64,000 nt of DNA from Burkholderia sp. SRS-46 (GTDB lineage Bacteria; Pseudomonadota; Gammaproteobacteria; Burkholderiales; Burkholderiaceae). Positions 1 through 10,134 of the stretch are shown here, piece after piece. Below the pieces are notes generated by a model that saw only the letters and a list, made by a program, of their open reading frames with translations, was not told where the DNA came from and ran no database searches. Each line of letters starts with the position of its first letter. The stretch's first letter is position 1. A program made the translations under genes and the position numbers. Where the stretch lies: NCBI RefSeq assembly GCF_004343775.1, contig NZ_PTXL01000002.1, positions 744,001-808,000 on the forward strand, given 5' to 3'.

Positions 1-2
1 TC

Positions 3-131
3 GCATGGCTGCTGCCCGCGTTCGAGTTCGTCAATCGCCTGCTGCTGCTGCCGCAGTTCGGGCCGGTCGTGCTGCTGAGCGTGCTGTTCGTCGTCGTGCG
101 CCGCGCGTCGCTCGCGCGGAGGGCCACATGA
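3..131 (+). CDS. C-terminal end of a membrane protein (partial)
   Basis: The window opens inside a reading frame whose last 42 codons encode a hydrophobic segment rich in Leu, Val and Phe, followed by a short Arg-rich tail ending in ARRAT. This looks like a final membrane helix with a positive cytoplasmic end. Its TGA overlaps the ATG of the next gene (ATGA), so the two are probably translationally coupled in one operon with the polyprenyl-phosphate sugar-transfer genes downstream. The family cannot be named from this fragment. Confidence 0.6.
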   Translation, partial: AWLLPAFEFVNRLLLLPQFGPVVLLSVLFVVVRRASLARRAT

Positions 132-1510
132 TGCAGATCCGCCACCCCGAGCGCCACGCGCTGCCCGCGTTCGATGCGCATCCCGAGCTGCCGGCGGCCG
201 GCCCGCACCGCCGGCCCCACTGGCTGTCGCTGCGCCGCGTGCGTACCTATGCGCAGGTCGCGCTGTGCTGCTACCTGCTGTTCGCCGCGATCTACGTCGT
301 GCGCCTGCTCGGCCCGCATGGCCACGCGCTGCCGGCGCCCGTGGCCGACTTCGCGCCGACCTGGAGCGCCGCATGGCTCGCCGCGCACGGGCAAGCGCTC
401 GACGCATGGCGCGTCGCGGCGCTGCACGCGGTCGAGGTGCACGCCATCGCGTCGCTGCATGGCGCGCCGGCCGGCCTGCCGTGGCGCTATCCGCCCACCA
501 CGCTGCTGCTGGCGACGCCGCTCGGCTGGCTCTCGTACGCAGTCGCGGCGATCGTGTGGCTCGGCGGCGCGTGCGCGCTGTTCGCCGTCGCGTGCCGCCT
601 GATCGTGCAGCGCCGCTCCGCCGCACTGTGCGCATGGGCGTTCCCCGGCATGTTCATCGCGACGGTCACCGGCCAGGACGGCCTGCTCACCGCGTCGCTC
701 GCCGGCTTCGGCCTGTTGCTGCTGCAGCGGCGCCCGATCGCCGCCGGTGTCTGCTTCGGGATGCTGAGCATGAAGCCGCAGCTGGCCGTGCTGTTCCCGC
801 TCGCGCTGCTGTGCGCCGCGCAATGGCGCGCGCTCGCCGCGTGGGCCGCGACCGTCGCGGGCCTCGCCGCGCTCGCGACGCTCGCGTTCGGCGCGGATGC
901 CTGGACCGCGTTCGCGCAGGCGCTCGACGCCGCGCACCGCACGGCCGGCGCCGTGCCGTCGCTGCTCGCGCGCATGCCGACCACACAGGCGATGGCCGCG
1001 CTGGCCGGCTGGCCGCCGGTCGTCGCGCTGGCACTGCAGGCGCTGGCGGCCGTGTGCGCGGTGGCGGCCGTCTGCTATGCATGGCGCGGCAGCTGCACGT
1101 ATGCGCTACGCGCCGCGACGCTCGTCTGCGCGACGCTGCTCGCCGCACCGTCGCTGATCGACGGCGATCTCGCGTGGTACGGCATCCTGATCGCCTGGTA
1201 TGCGCGCCATGCGTTCGCGTTCGGCTGGCGGCGCTTCGATCGCGAATGGCTCGCGCTGCTGTGGGCGACGCCGCTCGGCGGCCTCGCCGTCGCGCATCTG
1301 CACGTGCAGTTCATGCCGCTCGTCGCGGCCGTGTCGCTGCTGCTGCTCGTCACGCGCATCGCGCACGAACGACACGATGCGCCCTGCATGCCGGACGCGC
1401 ACGACAGCGCGACCGACACCGATTTCACGCACGCCGTGCGGCCGCGCCATGCGTCGCCACGGCTTCATCGATTCGACCGCCAGCCGCTGCCGTTCGGCAT
1501 CCGGCACTGA
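128..1510 (+). CDS. GT87/DUF2029-like polytopic membrane protein, putative polyprenyl-phosphate-sugar-dependent glycosyltransferase
   Basis: About 460 residues with roughly ten hydrophobic segments, the first near residue 45. The periplasmic loop after helix 1 carries an Asp-Phe-Ala-Pro-Thr stretch and a later WRYPP motif, the arrangement of DUF2029/GT87 enzymes (related to mycobacterial mannosyltransferases), which use lipid-linked sugars outside the membrane. I chose the ATG at 128 because it overlaps the preceding stop codon; 131 is also possible. The 3' neighbours (ArnC-like GT2, GtrA-like) are the usual machinery for making and flipping a polyprenyl-phosphate sugar, which supports the role. 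Acceptor and sugar are unknown. Confidence 0.65.
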   Translation: MMQIRHPERHALPAFDAHPELPAAGPHRRPHWLSLRRVRTYAQVALCCYLLFAAIYVVRLLGPHGHALPAPVADFAPTWSAAWLAAHGQALDAWRVAALHAVEVHAIASLHGAPAGLPWRYPPTTLLLATPLGWLSYAVAAIVWLGGACALFAVACRLIVQRRSAALCAWAFPGMFIATVTGQDGLLTASLAGFGLLLLQRRPIAAGVCFGMLSMKPQLAVLFPLALLCAAQWRALAAWAATVAGLAALATLAFGADAWTAFAQALDAAHRTAGAVPSLLARMPTTQAMAALAGWPPVVALALQALAAVCAVAAVCYAWRGSCTYALRAATLVCATLLAAPSLIDGDLAWYGILIAWYARHAFAFGWRRFDREWLALLWATPLGGLAVAHLHVQFMPLVAAVSLLLLVTRIAHERHDAPCMPDAHDSATDTDFTHAVRPRHASPRLHRFDRQPLPFGIRH

Positions 1511-1535
1511 TGCGGCGCTCACAGGGGGAAACGTC

Positions 1536-2600
1536 ATGCGGGCTCTCATCCATCCACCGCTCATTTCGCTGGTCGTGCCGTTCTACAACGAAGGCGAGGC
1601 CGTCGAGCACTTCTTCGATGTCGTGATGCCGCTGATGAGCGGGATCGACGGCATCCGTTTCGAGATCGTGTGCGTCAACGACGGCAGCCGCGACGACACG
1701 CTCGACCGCCTGATCGCGGCCGGCGCGAAGGACCGGCGGGTGCGCGTGATCGACCTCACGCGCAACTTCGGCAAGGAAGCGGCGCTCACGGCGGGCATCG
1801 ACGAGGCCGTGGGCGACGCGGTGATCCCGCTCGACGCGGACCTGCAGGACCCGCCGTCGCTGATCCCGGTGATGATCGAGCACTGGCGCGACGGCGCGGA
1901 AGTCGTCGCCGCGCGGCGCACCAACCGCGCGTGCGATTCGTTCGCGAAGCGCACCGCGGCAAAACTCTACTACCGTGTGCACAACGCGCTGTCGGAAGTG
2001 AAGCTGCCGGAGAACGTCGGCGATTTCCGGCTGATGGACCGCCAGGTGGTCAACGCGCTGCGCAGCCTGCCGGAGCGGCGCCGCTTCATGAAAGGCCTGT
2101 TTGCGTGGGTCGGCTACCGGACCGTGATCGTCGACTACGAGCGCGAAGCGCGCAGCGCCGGCAAGTCGAAGTTCTCCGGCTGGAAGCTGTGGAATTTCGC
2201 GCTCGAGGGGATCACGAGCTTCAGCACGGTGCCGCTGCGCAGCTGGACCTACATCGGCCTCGGCATCGCCGCGCTGTCGTTCGTCTACGGTTCGTTCATC
2301 GTCGCGCGCACGCTCATGTTCGGCAATCCGGTGCCCGGCTACGCGTCGCTGATCTCGGCGATGCTGTTCATCAGCGGCATCGAACTGGTCGGCATCGGCG
2401 TGGTCGGCGAATACATCGGACGGATCTACTACGAAACGAAGGAGCGACCCGTCTATCTCGTGCGCCGCCGCTACCAGACCCGCAGCAAGGTGACGACCCT
2501 GCCGGTGTCGCGCGATTCGCTGCGCCAGGCGTCCGCCGCCGCGCGAGCCGACCTCGCGCGCCGCCGCTCGCAGACGCGCCATCGCGTCGCCGCCCGCTGA
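1536..2600 (+). CDS. Family 2 glycosyltransferase, ArnC/DPM1-like polyprenyl-phosphate sugar synthase
   Basis: 354 residues from the ATG at 1536, preceded by AGGGGGAA. The N-terminal GT-A domain starts with SLVVPFYNEG, has the nucleotide-binding NDGSRDDT and the metal-binding DADLQDPP, and a GDFRLMDR motif near the acceptor site. Two C-terminal hydrophobic segments, around residues 245-310, anchor it to the inner membrane. The family transfers a sugar from a nucleotide donor to undecaprenyl phosphate on the cytoplasmic face (as in GtrB or ArnC). It lies between the GT87-like gene and a GtrA-like gene, so it probably feeds that periplasmic glycosylation step. The sugar is not deducible. Confidence 0.85.
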   Translation: MRALIHPPLISLVVPFYNEGEAVEHFFDVVMPLMSGIDGIRFEIVCVNDGSRDDTLDRLIAAGAKDRRVRVIDLTRNFGKEAALTAGIDEAVGDAVIPLDADLQDPPSLIPVMIEHWRDGAEVVAARRTNRACDSFAKRTAAKLYYRVHNALSEVKLPENVGDFRLMDRQVVNALRSLPERRRFMKGLFAWVGYRTVIVDYEREARSAGKSKFSGWKLWNFALEGITSFSTVPLRSWTYIGLGIAALSFVYGSFIVARTLMFGNPVPGYASLISAMLFISGIELVGIGVVGEYIGRIYYETKERPVYLVRRRYQTRSKVTTLPVSRDSLRQASAAARADLARRRSQTRHRVAAR

Positions 2601-2609
2601 GCCGATGCC

Positions 2610-3008
2610 ATGCAGCCCGACACGATTCGCGCCGTCTGCGCCGCCGAGCGCGCGCGGCTGTTCCGCTTCGGCGTATCGGGCATCTGCTCGACCGCGATCC
2701 ACGCGCTGATCGCGTCGGCGCTGTTCGCGCTGATCGACGCGACGGCCGTGACCGCGAACGCGGTCGCGTTCGTCTGCGCGACGGTGTTCTCGTATCTCGC
2801 CAATACGCTGTGGAGTTTCTCGTCGACCGTGCAGTGGCGCAATCTCGCGCGCTTCGTCGCGGTTGCGCTGTCCGGCCTCGTCGAGACGATGCTGCTCGCG
2901 CGCGGCACCGAGGCGCTCGGCCTCGCCCACGGCTGGAGCATCGTCGCGGTGGTGCTGTGCGTGCCGCCGGTGACCTTCGTGCTGCACCGGCTCTGGACCT
3001 ACCGCTGA
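2610..3008 (+). CDS. GtrA-like small membrane protein
   Basis: 132 residues with four predicted membrane helices and the GtrA-family beginning (LFRFGVSG), an internal FSYLANTLWSF motif and a terminal LHRLWTY. GtrA proteins are proposed to flip undecaprenyl-phosphate-linked sugars across the inner membrane for surface glycan modification. It starts 9 bp after the upstream GT2 gene and is the last gene of that operon. A perfect GC hairpin follows before the convergent sigma-54 regulator gene. Confidence 0.85.
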   Translation: MQPDTIRAVCAAERARLFRFGVSGICSTAIHALIASALFALIDATAVTANAVAFVCATVFSYLANTLWSFSSTVQWRNLARFVAVALSGLVETMLLARGTEALGLAHGWSIVAVVLCVPPVTFVLHRLWTYR

Positions 3009-3030
3009 AGCCGGCCTGCGCCGCATGACG

Positions 3031-3063
3031 CCGCGCGCCGCCCGCCACGCCGGCGGCGCGCGG
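3031..3063. terminator. GC-rich hairpin between convergent genes
   Basis: A perfect 12-bp inverted repeat (CCGCGCGCCGCC with a 9-nt loop) lies 22 bp after the GtrA-like gene and 20 bp beyond the 3' end of the convergent regulator. There is no T-run on either strand, so it is at best a weak or bidirectional terminator, or a transcript-end stabiliser. Confidence 0.4.
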
Positions 3064-3083
3064 CGGCCCGTCGCCGGTGCCGC

Positions 3084-4562
<1,479 letters not shown>

Positions 4563-5033
4563 CGTTGTTCCCCGCTTAGCGTTGGTATCGCGCTTCGGCT
4601 TCCCGTCGCGGCACGCGACGGACCAGACGGTTGAACCTACATATTCGCCGGATTCCCGTCTGAATAAAATACCCCGACGCAATAATCGCGTCGGTGCGAA
4701 GCCTGCCTTGAGCGGTATATCGGCGCCGGCGCAATGCGGCTAGATGGGTGTTATCCCGGTGGCGGGGTGCGCGCGAAACGGGCTGGCGCGGCGCCCGGAC
4801 GCGCGCGTCACCGGCCGCGCGAGCCCGGGGCCCCCGCCGTGCAGGGCGCCCGCGGCGGCCGCCGCGCGCATCGCGCCGGCGACGATCGATTTCGGGTCCG
4901 AACCGTGCCGCGCAGGCGCGGCGGCAGGCCCGCCGAACCGATTGACCGGGGTCAATCGTCCGACGCCACCGACTGACGCGCGGGCGCAACACGGCGCCCC
5001 GCCCGTCCGCAATGTGACATCAGCGGCCCGACG
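4563..5033. other. 471-bp intergenic region upstream of the sigma-54 regulator
   Basis: No credible gene. The half nearest the regulator (about 4620-4700) is relatively AT-rich and holds an inverted repeat, CCGACGC-N7-GCGTCGG at 4674-4694, 112 bp before the regulator ATG; it could be an operator. The rest (4740-5030) is featureless and very GC-rich. Confidence 0.5.
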
Positions 5034-5954
5034 TCAGCGGCCCGACGTCAGCGGCGCCGGCGCATCCGCCCGGCCGCGGCCGGGCGACGCGGCGTCGTGC
5101 GCGCCATACGCGGCGGCAAGCGCGTCGACCCGCGCGAGATGGTGGCGGTTGTCGTGGTCCCACGGATGGAAGCCGGGCCGGAAGAAGCTCAGCCATTCGC
5201 CCGCGATGCGCGGAAAGAGCCCGCGGCGCGGCCCGTACAGGAACGCGATCATGCCCAGCGTCCCGCGCACGCGCTGCCGTTTCGCGTCGGGGTCGCGCGA
5301 CAGCAGCGCCCGGTGCATCAGGTACACCGTCGGCCAGAACGTCAGCGTCGTCAACGCATAGACGCCCACGCGGATCAGGTAGCGCCGCAGGCCCGGCTTC
5401 ATCGCCGCGTTCCACACATCGAACGACACCGACTTGTGCTCGGTTTCCTCCAGCGCATGCCAGACCCACATCTGCCGGTAGCCTTCGACCGAGCCGGCGA
5501 GCCGCGACGGGTCGCGCAGGATCCAGTCCGCGAGCATCGCGGTGTAGTGCTCGGCGGCGACCGTATGCGCGAGCTGCACCGAATGCGGCAGCGTGCGCTT
5601 CACGTAGTCGAGCACGAGCCAGACGCGCTTGTCGAGCTTGCGCGCGGGCAGCCGGTTCGCCTGCAGCAGCTCGTTGTATTCGACGTGCTCGCGCGTGTGC
5701 ATCGCCTCCTGGCCGAGGAAGCCGAGCACCTGCTGCTTGAGCACCGGATCGTCGACACGGTCGCGGTAATTGCGCACCGAATCCATGAAGAAGCGCTCGC
5801 CCGCGGGAAACAGCAGCGACAGCGCGTTGAAGAAATGGGTCACGTGCGGGCCCTTGCCGTGCCAGTCCTTCGCGCGCTCGACCGGCAGGTCGAAACGCAG
5901 GTCGCGGCGCACCGGCATCACCTCGGCCGCGGTGGCGGAAGCGGCTGATTTCAT
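5034..5954 (-). CDS. Metal-dependent hydrolase of the PF10118 family (ferritin-like, probable diiron)
   Basis: 306 residues starting at the ATG at 5954. The sequence matches the family often annotated as predicted metal-dependent hydrolase: an N-terminal stretch ending in HFFNALSLLFPAGERFF, then acidic/histidine helices with likely metal ligands in FLGQEAMHTREH (about 80-95), AAEHYTAM and HALEETEHKSVSFD. The spaced Glu/His pairs resemble a helical diiron site. The substrate is unknown. It is monocistronic, and a 26-bp near-perfect inverted repeat lies 53-78 bp upstream of the start, so a TetR-type repressor probably controls it, although no such gene is adjacent. Confidence 0.75.
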   Translation of the reverse strand: MKSAASATAAEVMPVRRDLRFDLPVERAKDWHGKGPHVTHFFNALSLLFPAGERFFMDSVRNYRDRVDDPVLKQQVLGFLGQEAMHTREHVEYNELLQANRLPARKLDKRVWLVLDYVKRTLPHSVQLAHTVAAEHYTAMLADWILRDPSRLAGSVEGYRQMWVWHALEETEHKSVSFDVWNAAMKPGLRRYLIRVGVYALTTLTFWPTVYLMHRALLSRDPDAKRQRVRGTLGMIAFLYGPRRGLFPRIAGEWLSFFRPGFHPWDHDNRHHLARVDALAAAYGAHDAASPGRGRADAPAPLTSGR

Positions 5955-6457
5955 GTTCGTTCGTCTCCGGTCGCGGCGGGCATTGCGCCGGCTCGCGACA
6001 TCGATAATCTTGACATTGACAGATGTAAAGATAGGCCGCCGCGACGCGCGCGCGCAAGCCGCGCGGTAGACGCGCGCTTCCAAACACCTTGCGTGGAAAA
6101 CGACGCAAGCACCGGTGCGCAAACGGCGCGGGCGCAGGGAGAAATTCGAACGCGATCGGATCGTGGCGACCGGCCGGCGGACCTTGCCGCGGAGCCCGGC
6201 GGCGCCCGCCGGATGCAGGCGCCGCGCGCCTCGCGCACGCGGGCGCATGACGGGCATCGACGGCACCGCGAAGCGGATTCATACGCACGCCCGCATCGCA
6301 CGCGAGCGCGCCGGTCGCGCTTCTACCACCCGATTCAAACGCGCCTGTCGAGCGCCGCGGCGCGGCACAGCGCTCCGGACGCGTGTCCGCGCCTGCGGCG
6401 GCGCCGCGCCCGCTCGCCTACAATGACGGTTTCACCCAACCCCACTCAGGAGAAGTC
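5955..6457. other. 503-bp divergent intergenic region
   Basis: It separates the hydrolase (leftward) from the FKBP gene (rightward). The hydrolase side holds the inverted repeat at 6007-6032. The FKBP side ends with a likely -10 box, TACAAT at 6419-6424, but has no recognisable -35. The GC-rich centre, 6040-6400, shows nothing supportable. Confidence 0.5.
6007..6032. promoter_or_regulatory. 26-bp inverted repeat, candidate operator
   Basis: ATCTTGACAT-N6-ATGTAAAGAT, with 9 of 10 bases matching between the arms, lies 53 bp upstream of the hydrolase ATG. A possible minus-strand promoter (TTTACA at 6029-6024, 17-bp spacer, TATCGA) overlaps it, so a repressor bound here would block transcription. 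Confidence 0.55.
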
Positions 6458-6799
6458 ATGGCAGTCATCACGACCGAATCGGGCCTCAAGTACGAAGATC
6501 TCACCGAAGGCACGGGCGCCGAGGCGAAAGCCGGTCAAACGGTCAGCGTGCACTACACCGGCTGGCTCACCGACGGCCAGAAGTTCGATTCGAGCAAGGA
6601 CCGCAACGACCCGTTCGCGTTCGTGCTCGGCGGCGGCATGGTCATCAAGGGCTGGGACGAAGGCGTGCAGGGCATGAAAGTCGGCGGCGTGCGCCGCCTG
6701 ACGATCCCGCCGCAACTCGGCTACGGCCCGCGCGGCGCGGGCGGCGTGATTCCGCCGAACGCGACGCTCGTGTTCGAAGTCGAGCTGCTCGACGTCTGA
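6458..6799 (+). CDS. FKBP-type peptidyl-prolyl cis-trans isomerase
   Basis: 113 residues from the ATG at 6458, with AGGAGA 6 bp upstream. It is a single FKBP fold: [18 protein letters not shown], then [15 protein letters not shown] and [10 protein letters not shown], ending [16 protein letters not shown]. These contain the conserved aromatic pocket residues (Tyr, Phe, Trp, Tyr) that bind proline and FK506. There is no signal peptide, so it is cytoplasmic. The length matches the small stand-alone FKBPs of Burkholderia. It catalyses proline isomerisation in protein folding. Confidence 0.95.
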   Translation: MAVITTESGLKYEDLTEGTGAEAKAGQTVSVHYTGWLTDGQKFDSSKDRNDPFAFVLGGGMVIKGWDEGVQGMKVGGVRRLTIPPQLGYGPRGAGGVIPPNATLVFEVELLDV

Positions 6800-6822
6800 C
6801 GCAACCGAACGCCGTCCGCACG

Positions 6823-7596
6823 ATGGAACCCATCGCATCCCCCGCCATTGCGCTGCGCCGCTACGACGCGTCGGAAGCGTCGGACGTGCACGACTTTCAC
6901 CAGGTCGTGCTCGGCCTCGACGGCGCGATGGTGATGGCGGTGGACGGCGTCGGCCAGCGTATCGACCGGCATGGCGCGTGGCTGGTTCCGGCCGGTTCGC
7001 GCCACGACTACGCGGGCCTCGGCGAAAACCGCCAGCTCGTGCTCGACTTGCCCGCGTCGTCGCTCGCGGTGCCGCAGCGGCTGTTCGACGGCGCGCGCGC
7101 CCTGTCGATCGATCCGCGCCTGAGCGCGCTCGTCGCGCAGGTCGCGGCGGGCGCCGCGCGGTTCGACGCAACGCCCGGCGACGCGCAACGCGCCGCCGCG
7201 CACCGCTTTCACTGGCAAGCCGCCGCGCAGCTGTGCGGTGCGCTGCTCGGCGACAACGGCCTGGCGGCGCCCGCGGCGGGCCTCGATTTCGCGCGCATCG
7301 ACCGGTGGCTGCGCGCGCGGCTCGCCGAGCCGCTGCGTATCGCCGACCTGGCCGCGCACTGCGGCTACGGCATGCGCCGCTTCCATCAACTGTTCGTCGA
7401 CGCATTCGGCGAAACCCCGCACCGCTATCTGCAGCGGCTGCGCCTCGACGCGGCGGTAATCCTGCTCGCGGACGGCCGGCATGCGCTCGCGGATATCGCC
7501 GGGCAGGTCGGCTTCGCCGACCAGAGCGCGTTCACCCACGCGTTCACGAAGCGGTTCGGCATCGCGCCGGGCCGCTGGCGCGGCGATCGTCACTGA
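6823..7596 (+). CDS. AraC-family transcriptional regulator
   Basis: 257 residues. The N-terminal half is a cupin-like sensor (DFHQVVLGLDGAMVMAVDG, then a GAWLVPAGSRHDY turn). The C-terminal 100 residues carry two helix-turn-helix motifs: RIADLAAHCGYGMRRFHQLF and ALADIAGQVGFADQSAFTHAF, the latter followed by the family signature FGIAPGRWR. It starts 23 bp after the FKBP stop and may be co-transcribed with it. No effector can be inferred. Confidence 0.9.
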   Translation: MEPIASPAIALRRYDASEASDVHDFHQVVLGLDGAMVMAVDGVGQRIDRHGAWLVPAGSRHDYAGLGENRQLVLDLPASSLAVPQRLFDGARALSIDPRLSALVAQVAAGAARFDATPGDAQRAAAHRFHWQAAAQLCGALLGDNGLAAPAAGLDFARIDRWLRARLAEPLRIADLAAHCGYGMRRFHQLFVDAFGETPHRYLQRLRLDAAVILLADGRHALADIAGQVGFADQSAFTHAFTKRFGIAPGRWRGDRH

Positions 7597-7959
7597 AGCG
7601 CCGTATCGACGGCCGTCTCGCGGCGGCCTGACGCATCCGGCGCTGCTCGCCTTCCCCACCTCCCGTACTTCCCGCACCTCGCGCCTCGCGCTGTCGAAAT
7701 CCGGCGACTCGGCAATTAATCCAGAATTAAATCCGAATTCGAATTCGGATTAACGGCCATTGCTCCGCATTTCATAAAATCGATATTATTTTCCAGAGAT
7801 ATAACGAGCGCGATTATTTACCCATCATCAATGCAAATAGCCGAAATTCATAAACAACTTAATATGTAACAATTTGCTACAAACAACGACGATTTACCCG
7901 GTCGCACTTTATATTCCGCCCTGCTCACCGAGAGCCAACCAATTGATCCGATTTTTAAA
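7597..7959. other. AT-rich intergenic island upstream of the acyltransferase/desaturase pair
   Basis: From about 7700 the composition drops to roughly 35-40 percent GC in an otherwise very GC-rich window. Near 7715-7751 there are AATTAATCC-like direct repeats running into a perfect 22-bp palindrome. The remainder is AT-rich to the GNAT start codon. No credible gene is present. Such islands usually hold promoters and binding sites of silencers or activators. Confidence 0.6.
7730..7751. promoter_or_regulatory. Perfect 22-bp palindrome, candidate operator
   Basis: AATCCGAATTC followed directly by its reverse complement GAATTCGGATT. It contains two EcoRI-like GAATTC cores and lies 209 bp upstream of the acyltransferase ATG. 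There is no loop and no T-run, so a protein-binding site is more likely than a terminator. Confidence 0.5.
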
Positions 7960-9009
7960 ATGAATTCAATTTCCGAGAACATTATTTCCGAAAGTTTTAT
8001 CAACAGAAATAATGAAAATGGTTTGACATTCAGGGTTCGCCGCGGAACGGTTGCGGACGCGTCGCGCATCTGCGCGCTATTTGCAAAGGAATATGGCGAT
8101 TCGTCGCACCCGTGCCTCGACGAGCATTATGTCCGGGGCGCCATTTCAAGCAGATCGGAAGTGTGGTTTGCCGCCGAAGTGGAAATCGACACGCTGATCG
8201 GCTGCATGAGCGTCAGCTACAACGCCCAGAATCGCTCATGGGAATTCGGTCGCGGCATGATTTCCCAGCATCACCGGAAAATGGGTGTCATTTCGGCGCT
8301 GATGCAGGCGGCCGTCGAATCGATGCCGTCGTCGACTCACGACCTGACTTTCGTGATCGCCCGCAATGATGCGGCGCTCCACGCGATGCAGAACTACGTC
8401 GACATGATACCGGTGGGCCACGACGGCTCGCCGAACATGGTGCGCGGCATACGCGAGCATCACGCGGTGGCGATCGCGTCGTTCGGCTCGGGCCGGCATC
8501 CGCATTACCTCCCGTCCGCCCCGGTATTCAGCGAATCCGCGTTCCTGCGGCGGCAGGTGTTCGAACCGCTCGGGCTCGACGGAACGGTCGGCGCCTATCC
8601 GAATACGTTCTTCTGGGGGCATGGCGACCTGTTTTCCGACCAGTTCACGTATCGCCAGGACGAGCGGGTCGACGCGATCTACCTCTGCCAGCACGCACGC
8701 GGCGACAGCGCAACGATGCATGAAGTGATCGGCGACCTGCGCCGCTTCCTCGCGCGGCACGGCACGCAGCAGTACGTGGGCGCGATCGTGCTCGCCGACA
8801 AGCTGGACCTCGTCAAGGCGATGCTCGAGATCGGCTTCGGCATGACCGCCTATCTGCCGGCCTGGCACTGGCACCGCGGCGCGCGCTACGACTGCGTGCT
8901 GCTGGCGCGCCGCGAACACGGCTTCGCGAGCAAGAACGGACTCGATGCCTACATCGATTCATTCGATGCGGCATACCGGGATATCGGCCGCCACATCCTG
9001 GCCGCCTGA
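7960..9009 (+). CDS. GNAT-family N-acyltransferase-like protein
   Basis: 349 residues. Residues about 25-165 read as a GNAT fold: VRRGTVADASRICALFAKEYGD at the start and an acyl-CoA loop region around EFGRGMISQHHRKMGVISALMQAAVE. The C-terminal half is less typical and may be a second, degenerate GNAT-like domain (IGDLRRFLARHGTQQYVGAIVLADKLDLVKAMLEIGFG). The first 25 codons are AT-rich and Asn/Ile/Ser-rich, continuing the upstream island. It is followed 63 bp later by a fatty acid desaturase, so the pair may make or modify an acylated product. The acceptor is unknown. Confidence 0.7.
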   Translation: MNSISENIISESFINRNNENGLTFRVRRGTVADASRICALFAKEYGDSSHPCLDEHYVRGAISSRSEVWFAAEVEIDTLIGCMSVSYNAQNRSWEFGRGMISQHHRKMGVISALMQAAVESMPSSTHDLTFVIARNDAALHAMQNYVDMIPVGHDGSPNMVRGIREHHAVAIASFGSGRHPHYLPSAPVFSESAFLRRQVFEPLGLDGTVGAYPNTFFWGHGDLFSDQFTYRQDERVDAIYLCQHARGDSATMHEVIGDLRRFLARHGTQQYVGAIVLADKLDLVKAMLEIGFGMTAYLPAWHWHRGARYDCVLLARREHGFASKNGLDAYIDSFDAAYRDIGRHILAA

Positions 9010-9072
9010 TGCGACGGCCCGGCACAACCGGGCTTCCTGCACCCTCCACGCCGAGGAACAACCGAGGTTCAA

Positions 9073-10086
9073 ATGACGAAAGACGAATGGCTGTCCGTGA
9101 AGAAACAATTGCCGCAAGGGCCGGCGGGCGCCGCCACGATCGCGCTGTGGCTCGCCGATCTCGCGCTGCTCGCCGCGGCCTGGATGCTGTGGCACGTCGG
9201 CGGATGGTGGTGCGTGCCGGCCTACCTGCTCGGCGTACTCGCCGTGCTCCATTTCTACCTGATCATGCACGAGGCGACCCATGCGGCCGTGTCGCGCGTG
9301 GCCTTTGTCAACGACGGGATCGGCCATCTCTGCTCGTGGATCATCGGCCTGCCGTATCTGCCGCGCCGCCGAAGCCATCTCGGCCACCATGCGTGGACCG
9401 CGCATCCGACCGGGGACCCCGAAAACAGGAAGATGATCGAGAAATTCTCGGTGATGTCGGAAAAAGAGGCGCGCACGCTCGAATTCCTGTGGCGCCACTG
9501 GATCCCGATGATCGCGTTCAACCATATCCTCAGCCACTGGATCGCGTCGTTCCAGCCGCAACACTCGCGCGCGGAACGCGCAAAGTCGAACCGGGAGTGG
9601 GCATACGCGATCGCCTACCTGATCGGTTATGCCGCCGTCGGCGCGATCGCGTTCGCGTCGGGCGTGCTGGGCGAACTCGCCGCGTTCGCGGCGCTTCTGT
9701 GGCTCACGTTCCTGCTTGCCGTCGAAATGCTCAACCTGCCGCACCACGCGGAGATTCCGCTGCTCGCCCACGACGCCAAGCGCCCGCCGCTCTGGGAGCA
9801 GGACGTGGTATCGCATAGCTGCGCGAGCGTACCGATCTGGTCGCGCTGGGTGATCCTGAACTTCAATCTCCATGTGGTGCATCACGCGTACCCGTGGCTG
9901 CCCTGGCACGATTTGACGCGCGCGCAGCAGCTCGTCGACGCGATCCAGCCGGCCGAAGCGTCGTCGCAGCAGCACGAATGGGCGTTCTCGATCACCAACC
10001 GGCGCCGGCCGCTGCTCAAGCTGATGGGGCACTTCTTCGACAAGCGCGACGCCGCGCCGGCGCAGGCGCAGGCGCAAGCCGACTGA
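9073..10086 (+). CDS. Membrane fatty acid desaturase
   Basis: 337 residues with four or more membrane segments and the three histidine boxes of the integral-membrane desaturase family: HEATH (66-70), HLGHH (102-106) and HVVHH (267-271), plus an additional NLPHH. These residues bind the diiron centre that inserts a double bond, or hydroxylates, an acyl chain at the membrane surface. It follows the GNAT gene closely in the same direction. Carotenoid or sphingolipid-type substrates cannot be excluded from sequence alone. Confidence 0.88.
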   Translation: MTKDEWLSVKKQLPQGPAGAATIALWLADLALLAAAWMLWHVGGWWCVPAYLLGVLAVLHFYLIMHEATHAAVSRVAFVNDGIGHLCSWIIGLPYLPRRRSHLGHHAWTAHPTGDPENRKMIEKFSVMSEKEARTLEFLWRHWIPMIAFNHILSHWIASFQPQHSRAERAKSNREWAYAIAYLIGYAAVGAIAFASGVLGELAAFAALLWLTFLLAVEMLNLPHHAEIPLLAHDAKRPPLWEQDVVSHSCASVPIWSRWVILNFNLHVVHHAYPWLPWHDLTRAQQLVDAIQPAEASSQQHEWAFSITNRRRPLLKLMGHFFDKRDAAPAQAQAQAD

Positions 10087-10134
10087 CACCGCCCACGCCC
10101 GGCCGGCGCGCCCGCTCGATCCGGCCGGCCCAAT

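Noticed and set aside
1425..3026. Long minus-strand frames over the GT2 and GtrA genes
   Set aside because: They are Arg- and His-rich shadows of real genes, typical of high-GC DNA, with no domains.
7730..7751. Palindrome as a terminator for the AraC gene
   Set aside because: It has no loop or T-run, lies 134 bp past the stop, and is AT-rich; a binding site is more likely.
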